Positions 12,386 through 21,587 are shown, counted from the stretch's first letter. The stretch: DNA of 35,390 nucleotides from a bacterium (GCA_020051955.1 JAGVQB010000001.1:1-35390); one strand, 5' to 3'. The notes: a model not told the origin generated them from the sequence alone. Program-made: numbers and translations.

Positions 12386-14446
12386 CTATTTTTTCCGACT
12401 TCCAACCTCCGACTTCCAACCTCCGCTCATTGTAAACACATCCGTTGTCAGTCCGATTACTTCATCTCTACCATCATCGTCCACGTCCGCGACAATCACC
12501 TCAAGCCCATCGCGTTGCGTTGAGTCGAAAATGTAGAACTCATTTTCTCGCGTTCCGTTGCGATCGAATATCCGAGCGAGCGGGGATCCTCCACTGCCTG
12601 GTCCAGTGATTATCTCGTCGGTTCCATCCGCGTCAACATCGCCAACAGAAATATTCACGCCACCTCGGAATGTTTTGTCGTAGGCAAAAAATCCTGGGTT
12701 GATGAGGGTTCCATTTTTGTTGAACACTCGAACGTGCGGGCCGCCGCCCGCGCCCGCGCCTGTAATTATCTCGTTGATATGGTCGCCGTTTAAGTCGCCA
12801 ATCGCGACATTCACTCCGCCTCGGAACGCTTTGTCATACGCGAAAAATCCTGGGTTGATAAGCATGCCGTCGCCATTGAACACGCGCACTTGAGGTCCCC
12901 CGCCATTCTCTGTGCCAGTCACGATCTCAACAGAGCCGTCGTTCTCAAGGTCTCCCACCGAGATATTGATTCCGCGGTCGTACGTTTGCGTGTACGGAGC
13001 GAACTTCGCGTGGAGATGGCCATTGTCATCGTAAATCGAAACGTACGTTTCATTGGCAACGACCGTCTCGCGTTTGCCGTCGTTGTCAGTGTCAAATGAG
13101 ACGACTTGCGTGCCGCCGCGTTGTGCGCTGTCGTAAACGAAAAATCCAGTGCGTTTCGTTTTACCTTCACTATCGAACACGCGAGCGAAAGAGCCGTTTC
13201 TGAAAGTCGCGTCAAGTATTTGTTCGATCGGGCGCAGTAAAATGATTCCGTCTTTTGCCGCGAGTTTCACCTCTGAAACGATTGATCCGTCATTCACCTT
13301 CGGATCCTGCGCGCCGTGTAGCTTTTCAAAATCCCCGTCGAGTTTCACGGTCTGCGAGCTTGGCGTCGCGTTTACAATCACTGTCCCTTGCTCAAACTCC
13401 CGCATCCACACACCTTCGTCGAGCTGTGTTTTTTGGGGGTTGATGGCATTGTGAAGATCGCTTTTGGCCGCGCCAAGGTACGCGTCATATTCGTCGTATG
13501 TCCAAATGACAGCATGGTCGTAGGTTCCGTGATCGTATGAAAAATATCCGTCACCCAAAAGCGTGGTCGTCAAACCAAAGCGGACTGATTTGTAGTCATT
13601 GGCATTTCCCATTCCGTTTGTGTTGTCCGTGTTGACATTGATGATGTGAATCGGATCGGCTTTGACGGTTTGTTCAAGCGCGAGGTATTGACCCGTCATA
13701 TTTTTCCATTCCGCGAGCGTGTTGCGCGAGGAAGGGAAAGTTTCAAACATACGACCATTCACGAACGGAGAGAACACTGGGTTTGAACTTCCGTTGGTAA
13801 TCATGATGGGTGCCTCGCCGATGAGCTTGCGTGTTGTTTCAAAAAGTTTTTTATAATTGTTCGCCCAAAGAACATCGGCCTCACTAGCCGTATCTGCTTT
13901 TCCATCCTGATTAACGTCTGGTTTCCCAACCCAACTAATTGAATCCTGCACTTCATCATAAAACACTCCGTCCCACAAGCCCGTTGAGAGCACGTCGTTT
14001 TTTACGTGTTGCGCTAGATATGATACCCATCCTGTGTTCAGGTTAAGCGCGCGCGTGTTTGGCCACACAGACAGCTGTTTACCTTCAGCGTCTTTGAGCC
14101 ACCATTCTGTTTTGATGTTAGGAGACATTGCTCGGTGGAGCGGATCTGTCCAATAGAGATCGTTCCAGCTCACGGTTGCGACGTAGGGGAGGATCACGAT
14201 GTCGGGATTGAGTTTTCGAATCTTCGGGAAAAATGATTTGTTATAGACCTGGCATTCCACTGGAATAACAAGCAGGTCAAACTTTGCCAGTTGCTGTAGG
14301 CTGTCGTCCAATACAGATCCGCCCATCAAAAAGATATTCGCGGTGCGAACGAATTCATTATCGTCTGTGATTGCCAGCGTTTGAGTCGGGTTCATCGCCA
14401 AGACAAACGCCAGAACGAGAATTGCGTGGAGAAGGCGACAAGGCAT
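12386..14446 (-). CDS. Exported putative glycoside hydrolase (GHL15-like) with C-terminal FG-GAP/VCBS-like repeats
   Basis: Signal peptide; GLWDGVFYDEVQDSI and PIMITNGSSNPVF; repeats 'FFAYDKAFRGGVNVAIGDLNGDHINEIITGAGAGGGPHVRVF'. Confidence 0.65.
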   Translation of the reverse strand: MPCRLLHAILVLAFVLAMNPTQTLAITDDNEFVRTANIFLMGGSVLDDSLQQLAKFDLLVIPVECQVYNKSFFPKIRKLNPDIVILPYVATVSWNDLYWTDPLHRAMSPNIKTEWWLKDAEGKQLSVWPNTRALNLNTGWVSYLAQHVKNDVLSTGLWDGVFYDEVQDSISWVGKPDVNQDGKADTASEADVLWANNYKKLFETTRKLIGEAPIMITNGSSNPVFSPFVNGRMFETFPSSRNTLAEWKNMTGQYLALEQTVKADPIHIINVNTDNTNGMGNANDYKSVRFGLTTTLLGDGYFSYDHGTYDHAVIWTYDEYDAYLGAAKSDLHNAINPQKTQLDEGVWMREFEQGTVIVNATPSSQTVKLDGDFEKLHGAQDPKVNDGSIVSEVKLAAKDGIILLRPIEQILDATFRNGSFARVFDSEGKTKRTGFFVYDSAQRGGTQVVSFDTDNDGKRETVVANETYVSIYDDNGHLHAKFAPYTQTYDRGINISVGDLENDGSVEIVTGTENGGGPQVRVFNGDGMLINPGFFAYDKAFRGGVNVAIGDLNGDHINEIITGAGAGGGPHVRVFNKNGTLINPGFFAYDKTFRGGVNISVGDVDADGTDEIITGPGSGGSPLARIFDRNGTRENEFYIFDSTQRDGLEVIVADVDDDGRDEVIGLTTDVFTMSGGWKSEVGSRKK
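12397..12424 (-). repeat. 14-nt direct repeat (two 7-mers) x2 at the 3' end of the CDS
   Basis: cgacttccaacctccgacttccaacctc. Confidence 0.8.
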
Positions 14447-14455
14447 ATATCTAGT

Positions 14456-14587
14456 TGAGACCTCTGCAAAAGTCGATGAGATTGCGTTGAACGGGGAAGC
14501 CAGCCTCCGAGACGTGGGTTAATCCCACGGTGAGGAGGTGGTGGGGTCCCCGTGAGGCGCAAGATCGCGACTTTTGCAGAGGTCTCA
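14456..14587. mobile_element. MITE-like 132-bp imperfect palindrome with 20-bp perfect terminal inverted repeats
   Basis: TGAGACCTCTGCAAAAGTCG (14456-14475) and exact reverse complement CGACTTTTGCAGAGGTCTCA (14568-14587); interior arms also largely complementary, tip GTGGGTTAATCCCAC. Confidence 0.75.
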
Positions 14588-15481
14588 TTTTTTTGTCGCG
14601 CGGATTAAAAAAGTTAGCACTGACATATCCGCGTCCTTTCCGCGGAAACGGCGAGCAAGTCGCGGTCGGATTTTTTCCACATATTCGGATGGAAGCTGTT
14701 GTAGTGGAATGATTTCGATTTTGTCCCAACCGTGATGTTCCAACAGTGTTCGATAATCTTTCGGACGCAGGCGGTTTGGTATTCCAGAGAACCGCAGTAG
14801 TTTGTAAATACAATCGGAGTAGCGATAGAGGTTGAGCGGATCGCGTGATCGCATAATACCCGTGTGGGTCATTCCATCGACTTCAGCGATGAACACCGTG
14901 CCTGGTTTTGAGACCACACTCAAGTGTTCAATCGTTTTATCTACATCAGTAAAATGTTCAAACGCGGCTTGGCTCACAACAATGTCAAATTGTTCATCGC
15001 GAAGAACCGAGAGAGAAAAAGATGGATCAACGTGGTATCGGATGCGCCCGTCATTTCCCGAAAGCGTTTTCTGTAATTCATTTTTTAATTCCTGACCATG
15101 AACAAGCGTTTGAAGGAGGTTGGTGTAAAAGATTGGAGGAGTTTGATCAATGAGCCGATTGGCATCAACTGTCACGTAACGTGATGCGCCCGCGTTGAGA
15201 AGAATTAGTGCGTTTCCAAGATCAGCTCCTGGGCCAAGCTCAAGAATCGTTTTCCCTTCGACTGATTGACCGTTGTACTCGTACAGCGCGTCAATCCAAT
15301 TTTTAACAACCCGTCGATCGTAATCAATGGCTTGTGTATAATTGGACGGATCAAACGGTCTGGGTTCGCGGTATCCGCGTATTTGATAGCGGAGTTTGTT
15401 TAACATCAAAATTGCTAAGCCAACCAAATAAAAAATAATAGGGCGCGGTTGTGGGGGTGTGATTAGTTTACCAAGAGACAT
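14585..15481 (-). CDS. Class I SAM-dependent methyltransferase
   Basis: GKTILELGPGADLGNALILLNAGASRYVTVD (motif I) and FDIVVSQAAFEHFTDVDKTIEHLSVVSKPGTVFIAE. Confidence 0.8.
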   Translation of the reverse strand: MSLGKLITPPQPRPIIFYLVGLAILMLNKLRYQIRGYREPRPFDPSNYTQAIDYDRRVVKNWIDALYEYNGQSVEGKTILELGPGADLGNALILLNAGASRYVTVDANRLIDQTPPIFYTNLLQTLVHGQELKNELQKTLSGNDGRIRYHVDPSFSLSVLRDEQFDIVVSQAAFEHFTDVDKTIEHLSVVSKPGTVFIAEVDGMTHTGIMRSRDPLNLYRYSDCIYKLLRFSGIPNRLRPKDYRTLLEHHGWDKIEIIPLQQLPSEYVEKIRPRLARRFRGKDADMSVLTFLIRATKK

Positions 15482-15489
15482 ACTGGAGA

Positions 15490-15768
15490 TTATTTTGTTT
15501 CCTCAAACGACTCTGGATTGGGAGAGTACAGTTTCCCGCTTAACTTCCATTGATTAACAAATTGACCGATGCCTTCGCGGTCACGTTTGTTCTTTACGGT
15601 CGTGGTGCGCTGGCTCCATCGGAGGAGTGACTCAAAATTGAGTTTATAGCGACCCTGGACAACCACGTAGGTTATCTCACCAGCAAGGATCGCGCGCCTT
15701 ATTGTGCGCTGGCTTACCCCAAATAGTTTTGCCGCTTCGGAGACGGCGAGACGTATGACGGATTTCAT
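15490..15768 (-). CDS. Small helix-turn-helix (excisionase/MerR-like) DNA-binding protein
   Basis: LAVSEAAKLFGVSQRTIRRAILAGEITYVVVQGRYKLNFESLLRW. Confidence 0.75.
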   Translation of the reverse strand: MKSVIRLAVSEAAKLFGVSQRTIRRAILAGEITYVVVQGRYKLNFESLLRWSQRTTTVKNKRDREGIGQFVNQWKLSGKLYSPNPESFEETK

Positions 15769-15779
15769 AAAAGTATGGA

Positions 15780-15808
15780 AAATAAGTGTGGATAAAGTTA
15801 ACTGTCAA
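15780..15808 (-). promoter_or_regulatory. Promoter proximal to HTH gene: TTGACA-N17-TTATTT
   Basis: Minus strand -35 at 15803-15808, -10 at 15780-15785. Confidence 0.55.
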
Positions 15809-15812
15809 GGCT

Positions 15813-15841
15813 AGAGTAGCCAAAAAGTTACGACCTGTCAA
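15813..15841 (-). promoter_or_regulatory. Distal tandem promoter for HTH gene: TTGACA-N17-TACTCT
   Basis: Minus strand -35 at 15836-15841, -10 at 15813-15818. Confidence 0.6.
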
Positions 15842-15848
15842 TAAAACA

Positions 15849-15877
15849 TTGATATTTTCTAGAGAATTTGCTATTTT
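15849..15877 (+). promoter_or_regulatory. Promoter for sigma-factor gene: TTGATA-N17-TATTTT
   Basis: -35 at 15849-15854, -10 at 15872-15877. Confidence 0.55.
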
Positions 15878-15923
15878 TGTCCTCGTCTTTATCGAGTAAT
15901 CATATTATTCATCCACCTAGAGT

Positions 15924-16481
15924 GTGCAACAAACAAAGCTAGAAAAATTTCTACTTGTCAGGGTGCGTATTTTTAAGGATGAAGATGCTTTTGAGAGATT
16001 GTTGCGTGAACATTCAGCCGCATTACAAAGGTTCTTGTACGGCAAGTTGCCTTGTCACGCTGACGTGGAGGACGCCTACTCAATGCTAATGATGCAATTG
16101 TGGGAATACGCCACCTCAACAGTGGTTCAACACTTTTCAGGGCTCTCTTTCACCATTGCTCGTCGGATTGTCGCCAGCTTCTATCACAAGAGAGAAGGCA
16201 AGGAGCAGGTGCCGATTAGAACAAGCTATGGAGAAGAAGGAGTAGAAGTGCAATCTCCGAACTCAAAAGAACAAATTGAAGACCACATTGATTCAGTGAT
16301 AGTAAAAGAAGGATTGAAAAAATTGGAAAGTGAAGATGACCGCGAGGCAGTCATACTGCGCTTCATAGAAGGGTACAGTCTAAAAGAGATTGCGAACTAT
16401 CTTGGCAAGACAGAAAACGCGACATCAGCGCTTATTCACCGAGCTCTCAAAAAGATACGTGACAAACTTGAGAAGAAATAA
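15924..16481 (+). CDS. ECF-like sigma-70 family RNA polymerase sigma factor
   Basis: HADVEDAYSMLMMQLWEY (region 2-like) and REAVILRFIEGYSLKEIANYLGKTENATSALIHRALKKIRDKL (region 4); GTG start. Confidence 0.85.
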   Translation: MQQTKLEKFLLVRVRIFKDEDAFERLLREHSAALQRFLYGKLPCHADVEDAYSMLMMQLWEYATSTVVQHFSGLSFTIARRIVASFYHKREGKEQVPIRTSYGEEGVEVQSPNSKEQIEDHIDSVIVKEGLKKLESEDDREAVILRFIEGYSLKEIANYLGKTENATSALIHRALKKIRDKLEKK

Positions 16482-16483
16482 TT

Positions 16484-17353
16484 ATGGATAAAATTGACCG
16501 TAAAATAATCAATGCGCTAAAGGGTCTAAAAGACGATCCAGATTTTACTGGCGGGCTTGATTATGAGGGGATCCACAATCGCGCGCTCGCGAGGAACGGT
16601 TTCAGTTCAAGCTCCGCGGAGTCTCGTTACACATTCCGCGATTATCTTGAAACATACACATGGCAGTTCACCCACACAATGCTTCGTCCAATGGGAGCGG
16701 CAGTGGCGGTTTTTGTGTTCGCGATCATTGGATGGATTTCCGTGGCGAATGCTTCTGTGCATTCTCTCCCAGGCGACAATCTTTATCCTGTGAAGATCAG
16801 CATGGAGAAAGCTCAACTGGCGCTTGCCTTGAATCCACAGCAACGCGCGAACCTCCAGGTCGAGTTCACAGGTCGACGTTTGGAAGAAATGGTTGAGATA
16901 GCGCTTTTGAGCCATGGTGAATCATCTGCCGTGCAGGTTGCGGTGGATCGTTTCAAGAGCGAGGTGAATACTATTAAGGATGAAATGAAAGCCACGCAAG
17001 AGATTGTTGCTGTGAATCAGAAAGAGCTTGCGAGAGCTGTCGGTCGCAAGACGGACGTTTACTCGTCTACTGTTGCCGCGTCTGTGCCAGAGCTTTCAGT
17101 GCAAGTCGAGGAGATTTTGGAAGAGACAAAGGATCAAGCGGTGGAAGTGTTTATCACAGCCAATGAGCAGGAACAAGATGAGGAGACTGTTCGTGAGCTT
17201 GAGCGCGCGCTTCAGGCAGAGATTTCAAAGATAGAAACAGCCTATGGTGATTCTGCGGACGTGGCGATCCAAACAGCGATCGCGCTGAAAGCAGAAGGCA
17301 ACTATCGCCGCGCGTTCCAGGTACTGAAAGAGTTTGTTTTGACCCAAGAGTAA
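16484..17353 (+). CDS. DUF5667-type single-pass membrane protein, probable anti-sigma factor
   Basis: TM segment AAVAVFVFAIIGWISVA followed by SLPGDNLYPVKISMEKAQLALALNPQQRANLQVEFTGRRLEEM; starts 2 nt after the sigma-factor stop. Confidence 0.75.
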   Translation: MDKIDRKIINALKGLKDDPDFTGGLDYEGIHNRALARNGFSSSSAESRYTFRDYLETYTWQFTHTMLRPMGAAVAVFVFAIIGWISVANASVHSLPGDNLYPVKISMEKAQLALALNPQQRANLQVEFTGRRLEEMVEIALLSHGESSAVQVAVDRFKSEVNTIKDEMKATQEIVAVNQKELARAVGRKTDVYSSTVAASVPELSVQVEEILEETKDQAVEVFITANEQEQDEETVRELERALQAEISKIETAYGDSADVAIQTAIALKAEGNYRRAFQVLKEFVLTQE

Positions 17354-17484
17354 TCAATCGAGTCGGCGTCCGTTTTTAGTAAACGGGTTCTGGCTCGCTC
17401 TTTCATCTCAAAATGGAAGAGTCTAAACAAGTTAGTTCGCGGTCGCGCCAAAAGGTCGAGGCCCACAAAAGGGTCGCGTGTCCG

Positions 17485-17490
17485 TATAAT
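17485..17490 (+). promoter_or_regulatory. Consensus -10 (TATAAT) upstream of the S-layer-like gene
   Basis: tccgTATAATgag; no clear -35 seen. Confidence 0.5.
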
Positions 17491-17492
17491 GA

Positions 17493-17512
17493 GTTCGATC
17501 ATTAGATCGAAC
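17493..17512. promoter_or_regulatory. Perfect 8-bp palindrome at or near the predicted transcription start of the S-layer-like gene
   Basis: GTTCGATC-ATTA-GATCGAAC. Confidence 0.75.
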
Positions 17513-17540
17513 CAAATGTACAAAAGTTCCAAATTCAATT

Positions 17541-20500
17541 ATGTCCAATTCCCTCCGATTAACTAAGAAAGCGTTTACGATCGCTATCGCGACAGCCACG
17601 ATTCTTTGGACGGCTGGTCTTGCGGCGTTCGTGCCAACCCAGGCTCAAGCTGCCGAATACGGCGATTTGATCGTGGGTGAGACCCTCTCAACCGTGTACT
17701 ACTACGGTTCTGACGGTTTGCGCTACTCGTTCCCAACAGAGAAGACCTACTTCTCTTGGTATGTGGATTTTGATGATGTCGTGCAGATTTCCGATGAGGA
17801 ACTCGCTGACATCTCTCCAGCTGGAAACATCGTTTACCGCCCTGGTTCTCGATGGCTCAAGATAACAAGTGATGAAAAGGTATACGCGGTTTCAACAGAC
17901 GGCACACTCCATTGGATTGAGACCGCTGAAGTCGCGGAAGACCTTGCAGGAAGCAACTGGAACCAATTCATCGATGATGTTCCAGATGTTTACTTCACAA
18001 ACTACACAGTCGGCGAGTCTATAACCGACGCGTCCGAGGGTTACAACGGAATGTTGTGGACCGATGGCGATGACACATATCTCGTTTGGGATGGTGAAGT
18101 CCGATCAGTCTCCAGCGCCGGTATGTCAGCCAACGGTTTCCAGGACGGTTTCGTTTTGGATGGCGATGGTTTTGACGTTGACTCCCTCGACGAAGGCGAC
18201 GACGTAACAGGTGAGCTTGCTTACCTCACAGACGCCGCGCAAGAAGTCGAGGATGAGGATTACGAGGAGACGAAAGAGATCGAAGTGAGTATCTCGGGTT
18301 CACCAGCTTCTTCGACCTTGATCGAGACGCAGGCTGTGGCCGATCTATTGCATGTCACTTTGACAAACAACTCGGCTTCAGATGTAAAGCTAACGGGGCT
18401 AACAGTAACCCGCACGGGCGTGTCTTCCGATACTACATTGTCGAACGTTTATCTTTTTGATGGTTTCGTTCGATTAACTGATGCGGCCACGATTTCTTCC
18501 GGTCGTGCTACGTTCAATGATAGTACGGGGCTCTTGACTATTGCTGCGGGTGCTTCTGAAACGATTTATGTTCGTTCAGATATTGCCAACACCACAAATG
18601 GCCAGACCGTTGGTTTGAAGATTGCTTCTGCCTCGGATTTGGTTTTCAGTGTTAGCGGCTCTGCTTCGGGATCATTCCCAATGCAGGGAGCAACTCACAC
18701 GATTGCGGATAACCCAACCACATTTGGAACGGCTGATTTCACAGGATCCACAACTCCAACTGCGGCCACCGTTGATCCACAAGAAGGTTATCGTGTGTTT
18801 GAGCGCACCCTTTCTGTCGGAAAAAATGAGCTAAATCTGACCGCAGCTCGTTTCCGAAACATTGGTTCTATCGATGCGGATGATGTAAATAATTGGCAGT
18901 TATACGTCGGTGGTGTAATGCGCGGAAGCGCTGTCTCTCAAGAGGATGCAGACGGATATGTGACGTTTGATTTCTCTAGTGCACCAATCGAACTAAAGAC
19001 AGGGAACCATCAGATTAAAGTGATGGCTGATATCATTGGTGGATCTGGTCGCACAGTAACTGTTGGTCTTCGAAATAGTGCTGACTTCATCTTGGTTGAC
19101 CAAGATTACAGCCAGCCTGTTCGCCCAACTGTTGGATCGGCCACGTTCGCCGCTATGGATGCAGGCGCTCAGTTGATCAGTAGCGGTACTCTTACCTACA
19201 CCAAGATGAGTGACTCTCCGTCAGGGAACGTAACAAATACTGCTTCAGGTGTTACACTTGGAAAGTGGTCTGTGAAAGCCTTCGGCGAGTCAATGAAAGT
19301 TGAGAACCTTCGTTTCGCATTCACTGAAAGCGATGCCGATGATGTGTCTTTGCGTAACGGTGCTGTATATCTCAATGGTTCGCAGATTGGAAGCACGGCA
19401 TCTCTGGAGGCAAATGCCGGTGCTGGAACAGATTACACCGAGTACACTTTCGGTTCAGCGTTTATTGTTGTCCCTGGTTCACCAGCAACGCTGGAGATCC
19501 GTGCGGACATATATGACGCTGACGGAACAGACAACATTGAAGCAAACGACACCATTATTGCTCAAGTTGTTGATATGAATGGAATTCTCAACGTTCAACA
19601 GATGACTTCTGGCGGCTATATTGACGCACCAGATGGTTCAGCGGTTGCCGCAAATACGTTGACGGTTTCAACTGGTTCTCTCACGCTCGCAAAGAATGGC
19701 TCTTATGCCAACCAGACCGTGATTGACCCAAAGACCGCTTACAAGGTTGGTTCTGCCACCGTGACAGCAAGCACCACAGAGGCCATTAACCTCACGGAGA
19801 TTGCTGTTGACTTTGATGAAGATGGTACAGGGCACGTTGCAGACTCGGATACTTCCGAGCCTGCCGACGGCGACATGTATAACCTGTATGTGAAATACGG
19901 TCCAGCCGCAAACATGGTTACTACCAGCACAAAGGGAACGATTTCCGAAACATCCAACTCTTGGTCCATCAATTACGCGCTTGGCGCGGGTGAGACCATC
20001 TATGTGGATGTTTACGCAGACATCGACTCTGCGATTTCAACTGGCGAGGTCATCCAAACTGCTATCGATGTAAACGGAACGACAGTGAATTCTGGTACGT
20101 CTCCGTCAACCACAAAGATTGCTGGTCAGACCATTACAATCACCGCAGGTTCTTTCACCGAGTTTAATGACAACCATCCGGTGGCTGCCGTGGCCGCGGC
20201 CAATCAATTGCTCGAAGTCGCTCGCTATCGTTTTAGTGCCTCAAACGAGAACTACACGATAAAGGAGTTGACAACCAGCGTTGCCAGCGCGACAGCTGCC
20301 GGATTGGTAAACGAAGTTCGCATCTACGACGGAAGCACACTTGTTGCTTCAACCGTCTATGACGAAAACACAAACACACGCGCGACATTCACAGGTCTCG
20401 CAGTTGCTGTGAACGCCAACGTATCAAAGACCCTCATTATCAAGTATCTCTTGAACAATGTCGGTGTGGGCGCTGGTACTTCACAGACTGACGTTGCCAA

Positions 20501-21320
20501 TACCCTCTACTCGGTAAAATTTGCCGATAGTCAGGGAACAGAAACAACAGAGACATCAGGGACAGCATTCAGTTCTGTTAACGGTAATATTCAGTACGTC
20601 TTTGCATCCGTCCCAACCATTACGGCTGTTGATCTCACAAACTCAACACTCGTGAACGGTCAGGCAGTTGACCTCTATAAGTTCACAGTCTCCGCCGCTT
20701 CCAATGGCAATGTGGCTTTGAAGCAATTCAAGCTCTCAACATCTTGGTCAGACGGTGGAACAGCTGATACTCTCGAGGTAGAATCGCTCAAGCTTTACAA
20801 GAACGGATCTGATATCACATCATCGGTTACGATCGTTGATGAGAACGGAAACGTCGTTACAAGCACAAGCGGATTGCTAGAGAGTGACGAGGATGCTGTA
20901 ATAACATGGACAACAGAGGATACGGTTAGCGCCGGTGAGACCGTGACATACACAGTTCGCGGAACTCCATCAGGATTCCGAACAGTCGGTGCTGATACCT
21001 CAGGTGACTCTGTCAGCTTCTATCTAGCTCAAGATGCCGCTACAAACGGCACGAGCGTGTACCTTAACGATGAGACAGACCTTGCGGGTGGACAATCCGA
21101 AATTATGGAATTGTTCACCAGCGCTGCTGCATCTTCATCTGATGGTACAGGTACAGCCGCCGATGATAGCTCGGCTACTGTAAGCGCAAACCGCTTCATT
21201 TGGTCCGATGTTAGTGCCGCAAGTCACAGTTCGTCTGCAAACGCAGACTCAACTGGCGACTGGCACAATGGATACTTGGTCAAGAACCTCGACCTCTCGG
21301 GCGAGACATGGTCTAAGTAA
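17541..21320 (+). CDS. Large S-layer-like exported surface protein
   Basis: 1259 aa; signal peptide ending QAQAAEYG; N-terminal YYYGSDGLRYSFPTEKTYFSWYVDFDDV domain; Thr/Ser-rich repeated beta-sandwich-like segments. Confidence 0.75.
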   Translation: MSNSLRLTKKAFTIAIATATILWTAGLAAFVPTQAQAAEYGDLIVGETLSTVYYYGSDGLRYSFPTEKTYFSWYVDFDDVVQISDEELADISPAGNIVYRPGSRWLKITSDEKVYAVSTDGTLHWIETAEVAEDLAGSNWNQFIDDVPDVYFTNYTVGESITDASEGYNGMLWTDGDDTYLVWDGEVRSVSSAGMSANGFQDGFVLDGDGFDVDSLDEGDDVTGELAYLTDAAQEVEDEDYEETKEIEVSISGSPASSTLIETQAVADLLHVTLTNNSASDVKLTGLTVTRTGVSSDTTLSNVYLFDGFVRLTDAATISSGRATFNDSTGLLTIAAGASETIYVRSDIANTTNGQTVGLKIASASDLVFSVSGSASGSFPMQGATHTIADNPTTFGTADFTGSTTPTAATVDPQEGYRVFERTLSVGKNELNLTAARFRNIGSIDADDVNNWQLYVGGVMRGSAVSQEDADGYVTFDFSSAPIELKTGNHQIKVMADIIGGSGRTVTVGLRNSADFILVDQDYSQPVRPTVGSATFAAMDAGAQLISSGTLTYTKMSDSPSGNVTNTASGVTLGKWSVKAFGESMKVENLRFAFTESDADDVSLRNGAVYLNGSQIGSTASLEANAGAGTDYTEYTFGSAFIVVPGSPATLEIRADIYDADGTDNIEANDTIIAQVVDMNGILNVQQMTSGGYIDAPDGSAVAANTLTVSTGSLTLAKNGSYANQTVIDPKTAYKVGSATVTASTTEAINLTEIAVDFDEDGTGHVADSDTSEPADGDMYNLYVKYGPAANMVTTSTKGTISETSNSWSINYALGAGETIYVDVYADIDSAISTGEVIQTAIDVNGTTVNSGTSPSTTKIAGQTITITAGSFTEFNDNHPVAAVAAANQLLEVARYRFSASNENYTIKELTTSVASATAAGLVNEVRIYDGSTLVASTVYDENTNTRATFTGLAVAVNANVSKTLIIKYLLNNVGVGAGTSQTDVANTLYSVKFADSQGTETTETSGTAFSSVNGNIQYVFASVPTITAVDLTNSTLVNGQAVDLYKFTVSAASNGNVALKQFKLSTSWSDGGTADTLEVESLKLYKNGSDITSSVTIVDENGNVVTSTSGLLESDEDAVITWTTEDTVSAGETVTYTVRGTPSGFRTVGADTSGDSVSFYLAQDAATNGTSVYLNDETDLAGGQSEIMELFTSAAASSSDGTGTAADDSSATVSANRFIWSDVSAASHSSSANADSTGDWHNGYLVKNLDLSGETWSK

Positions 21321-21325
21321 TCCGC

Positions 21326-21342
21326 GATACTCTAGGAGTATC
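21326..21342 (+). other. Small 3'-UTR hairpin
   Basis: GATACTC-TAG-GAGTATC, 6 nt after the stop codon. Confidence 0.6.
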
Positions 21343-21433
21343 AATCTCTTCGACAATCCACACGTCTTGCGAGCGATCGGCGACGGCTGATGCCAACGCC
21401 TTGGCTCAATCAAGACCGGGATCTCGAGGAGTC

Positions 21434-21467
21434 AACACCACCCCACAACCGGGTGGTGTTTGATTTT
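21434..21467 (+). terminator. Rho-independent terminator of the S-layer-like gene
   Basis: AACACCACCC / GGGTGGTGTT 10-bp stem, then tgattttt. Confidence 0.8.
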
Positions 21468-21476
21468 TCCTCCCAG

Positions 21477-21517
21477 GTCGTGCATCCGACCTACGCCAGT
21501 CGTGCATCCGACGTACG
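21477..21517 (+). repeat. 19-bp direct repeat x2 (one difference), period 22
   Basis: gtcgtgcatccgacctacg at 21477 and gtcgtgcatccgacgtacg at 21499. Confidence 0.85.
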
Positions 21518-21587
21518 ACTACGTGCAAAAAAAGCACTTAGGCGGTGTTTGATTTGAATGTGAGTGCGTGTGATAAAATGAAACGAT

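Noticed and set aside
14451-14813. 120-aa minus-strand ORF across the MITE-like palindrome
   Set aside because: Overlaps the methyltransferase CDS in another frame and runs through the palindrome; no coding signature.
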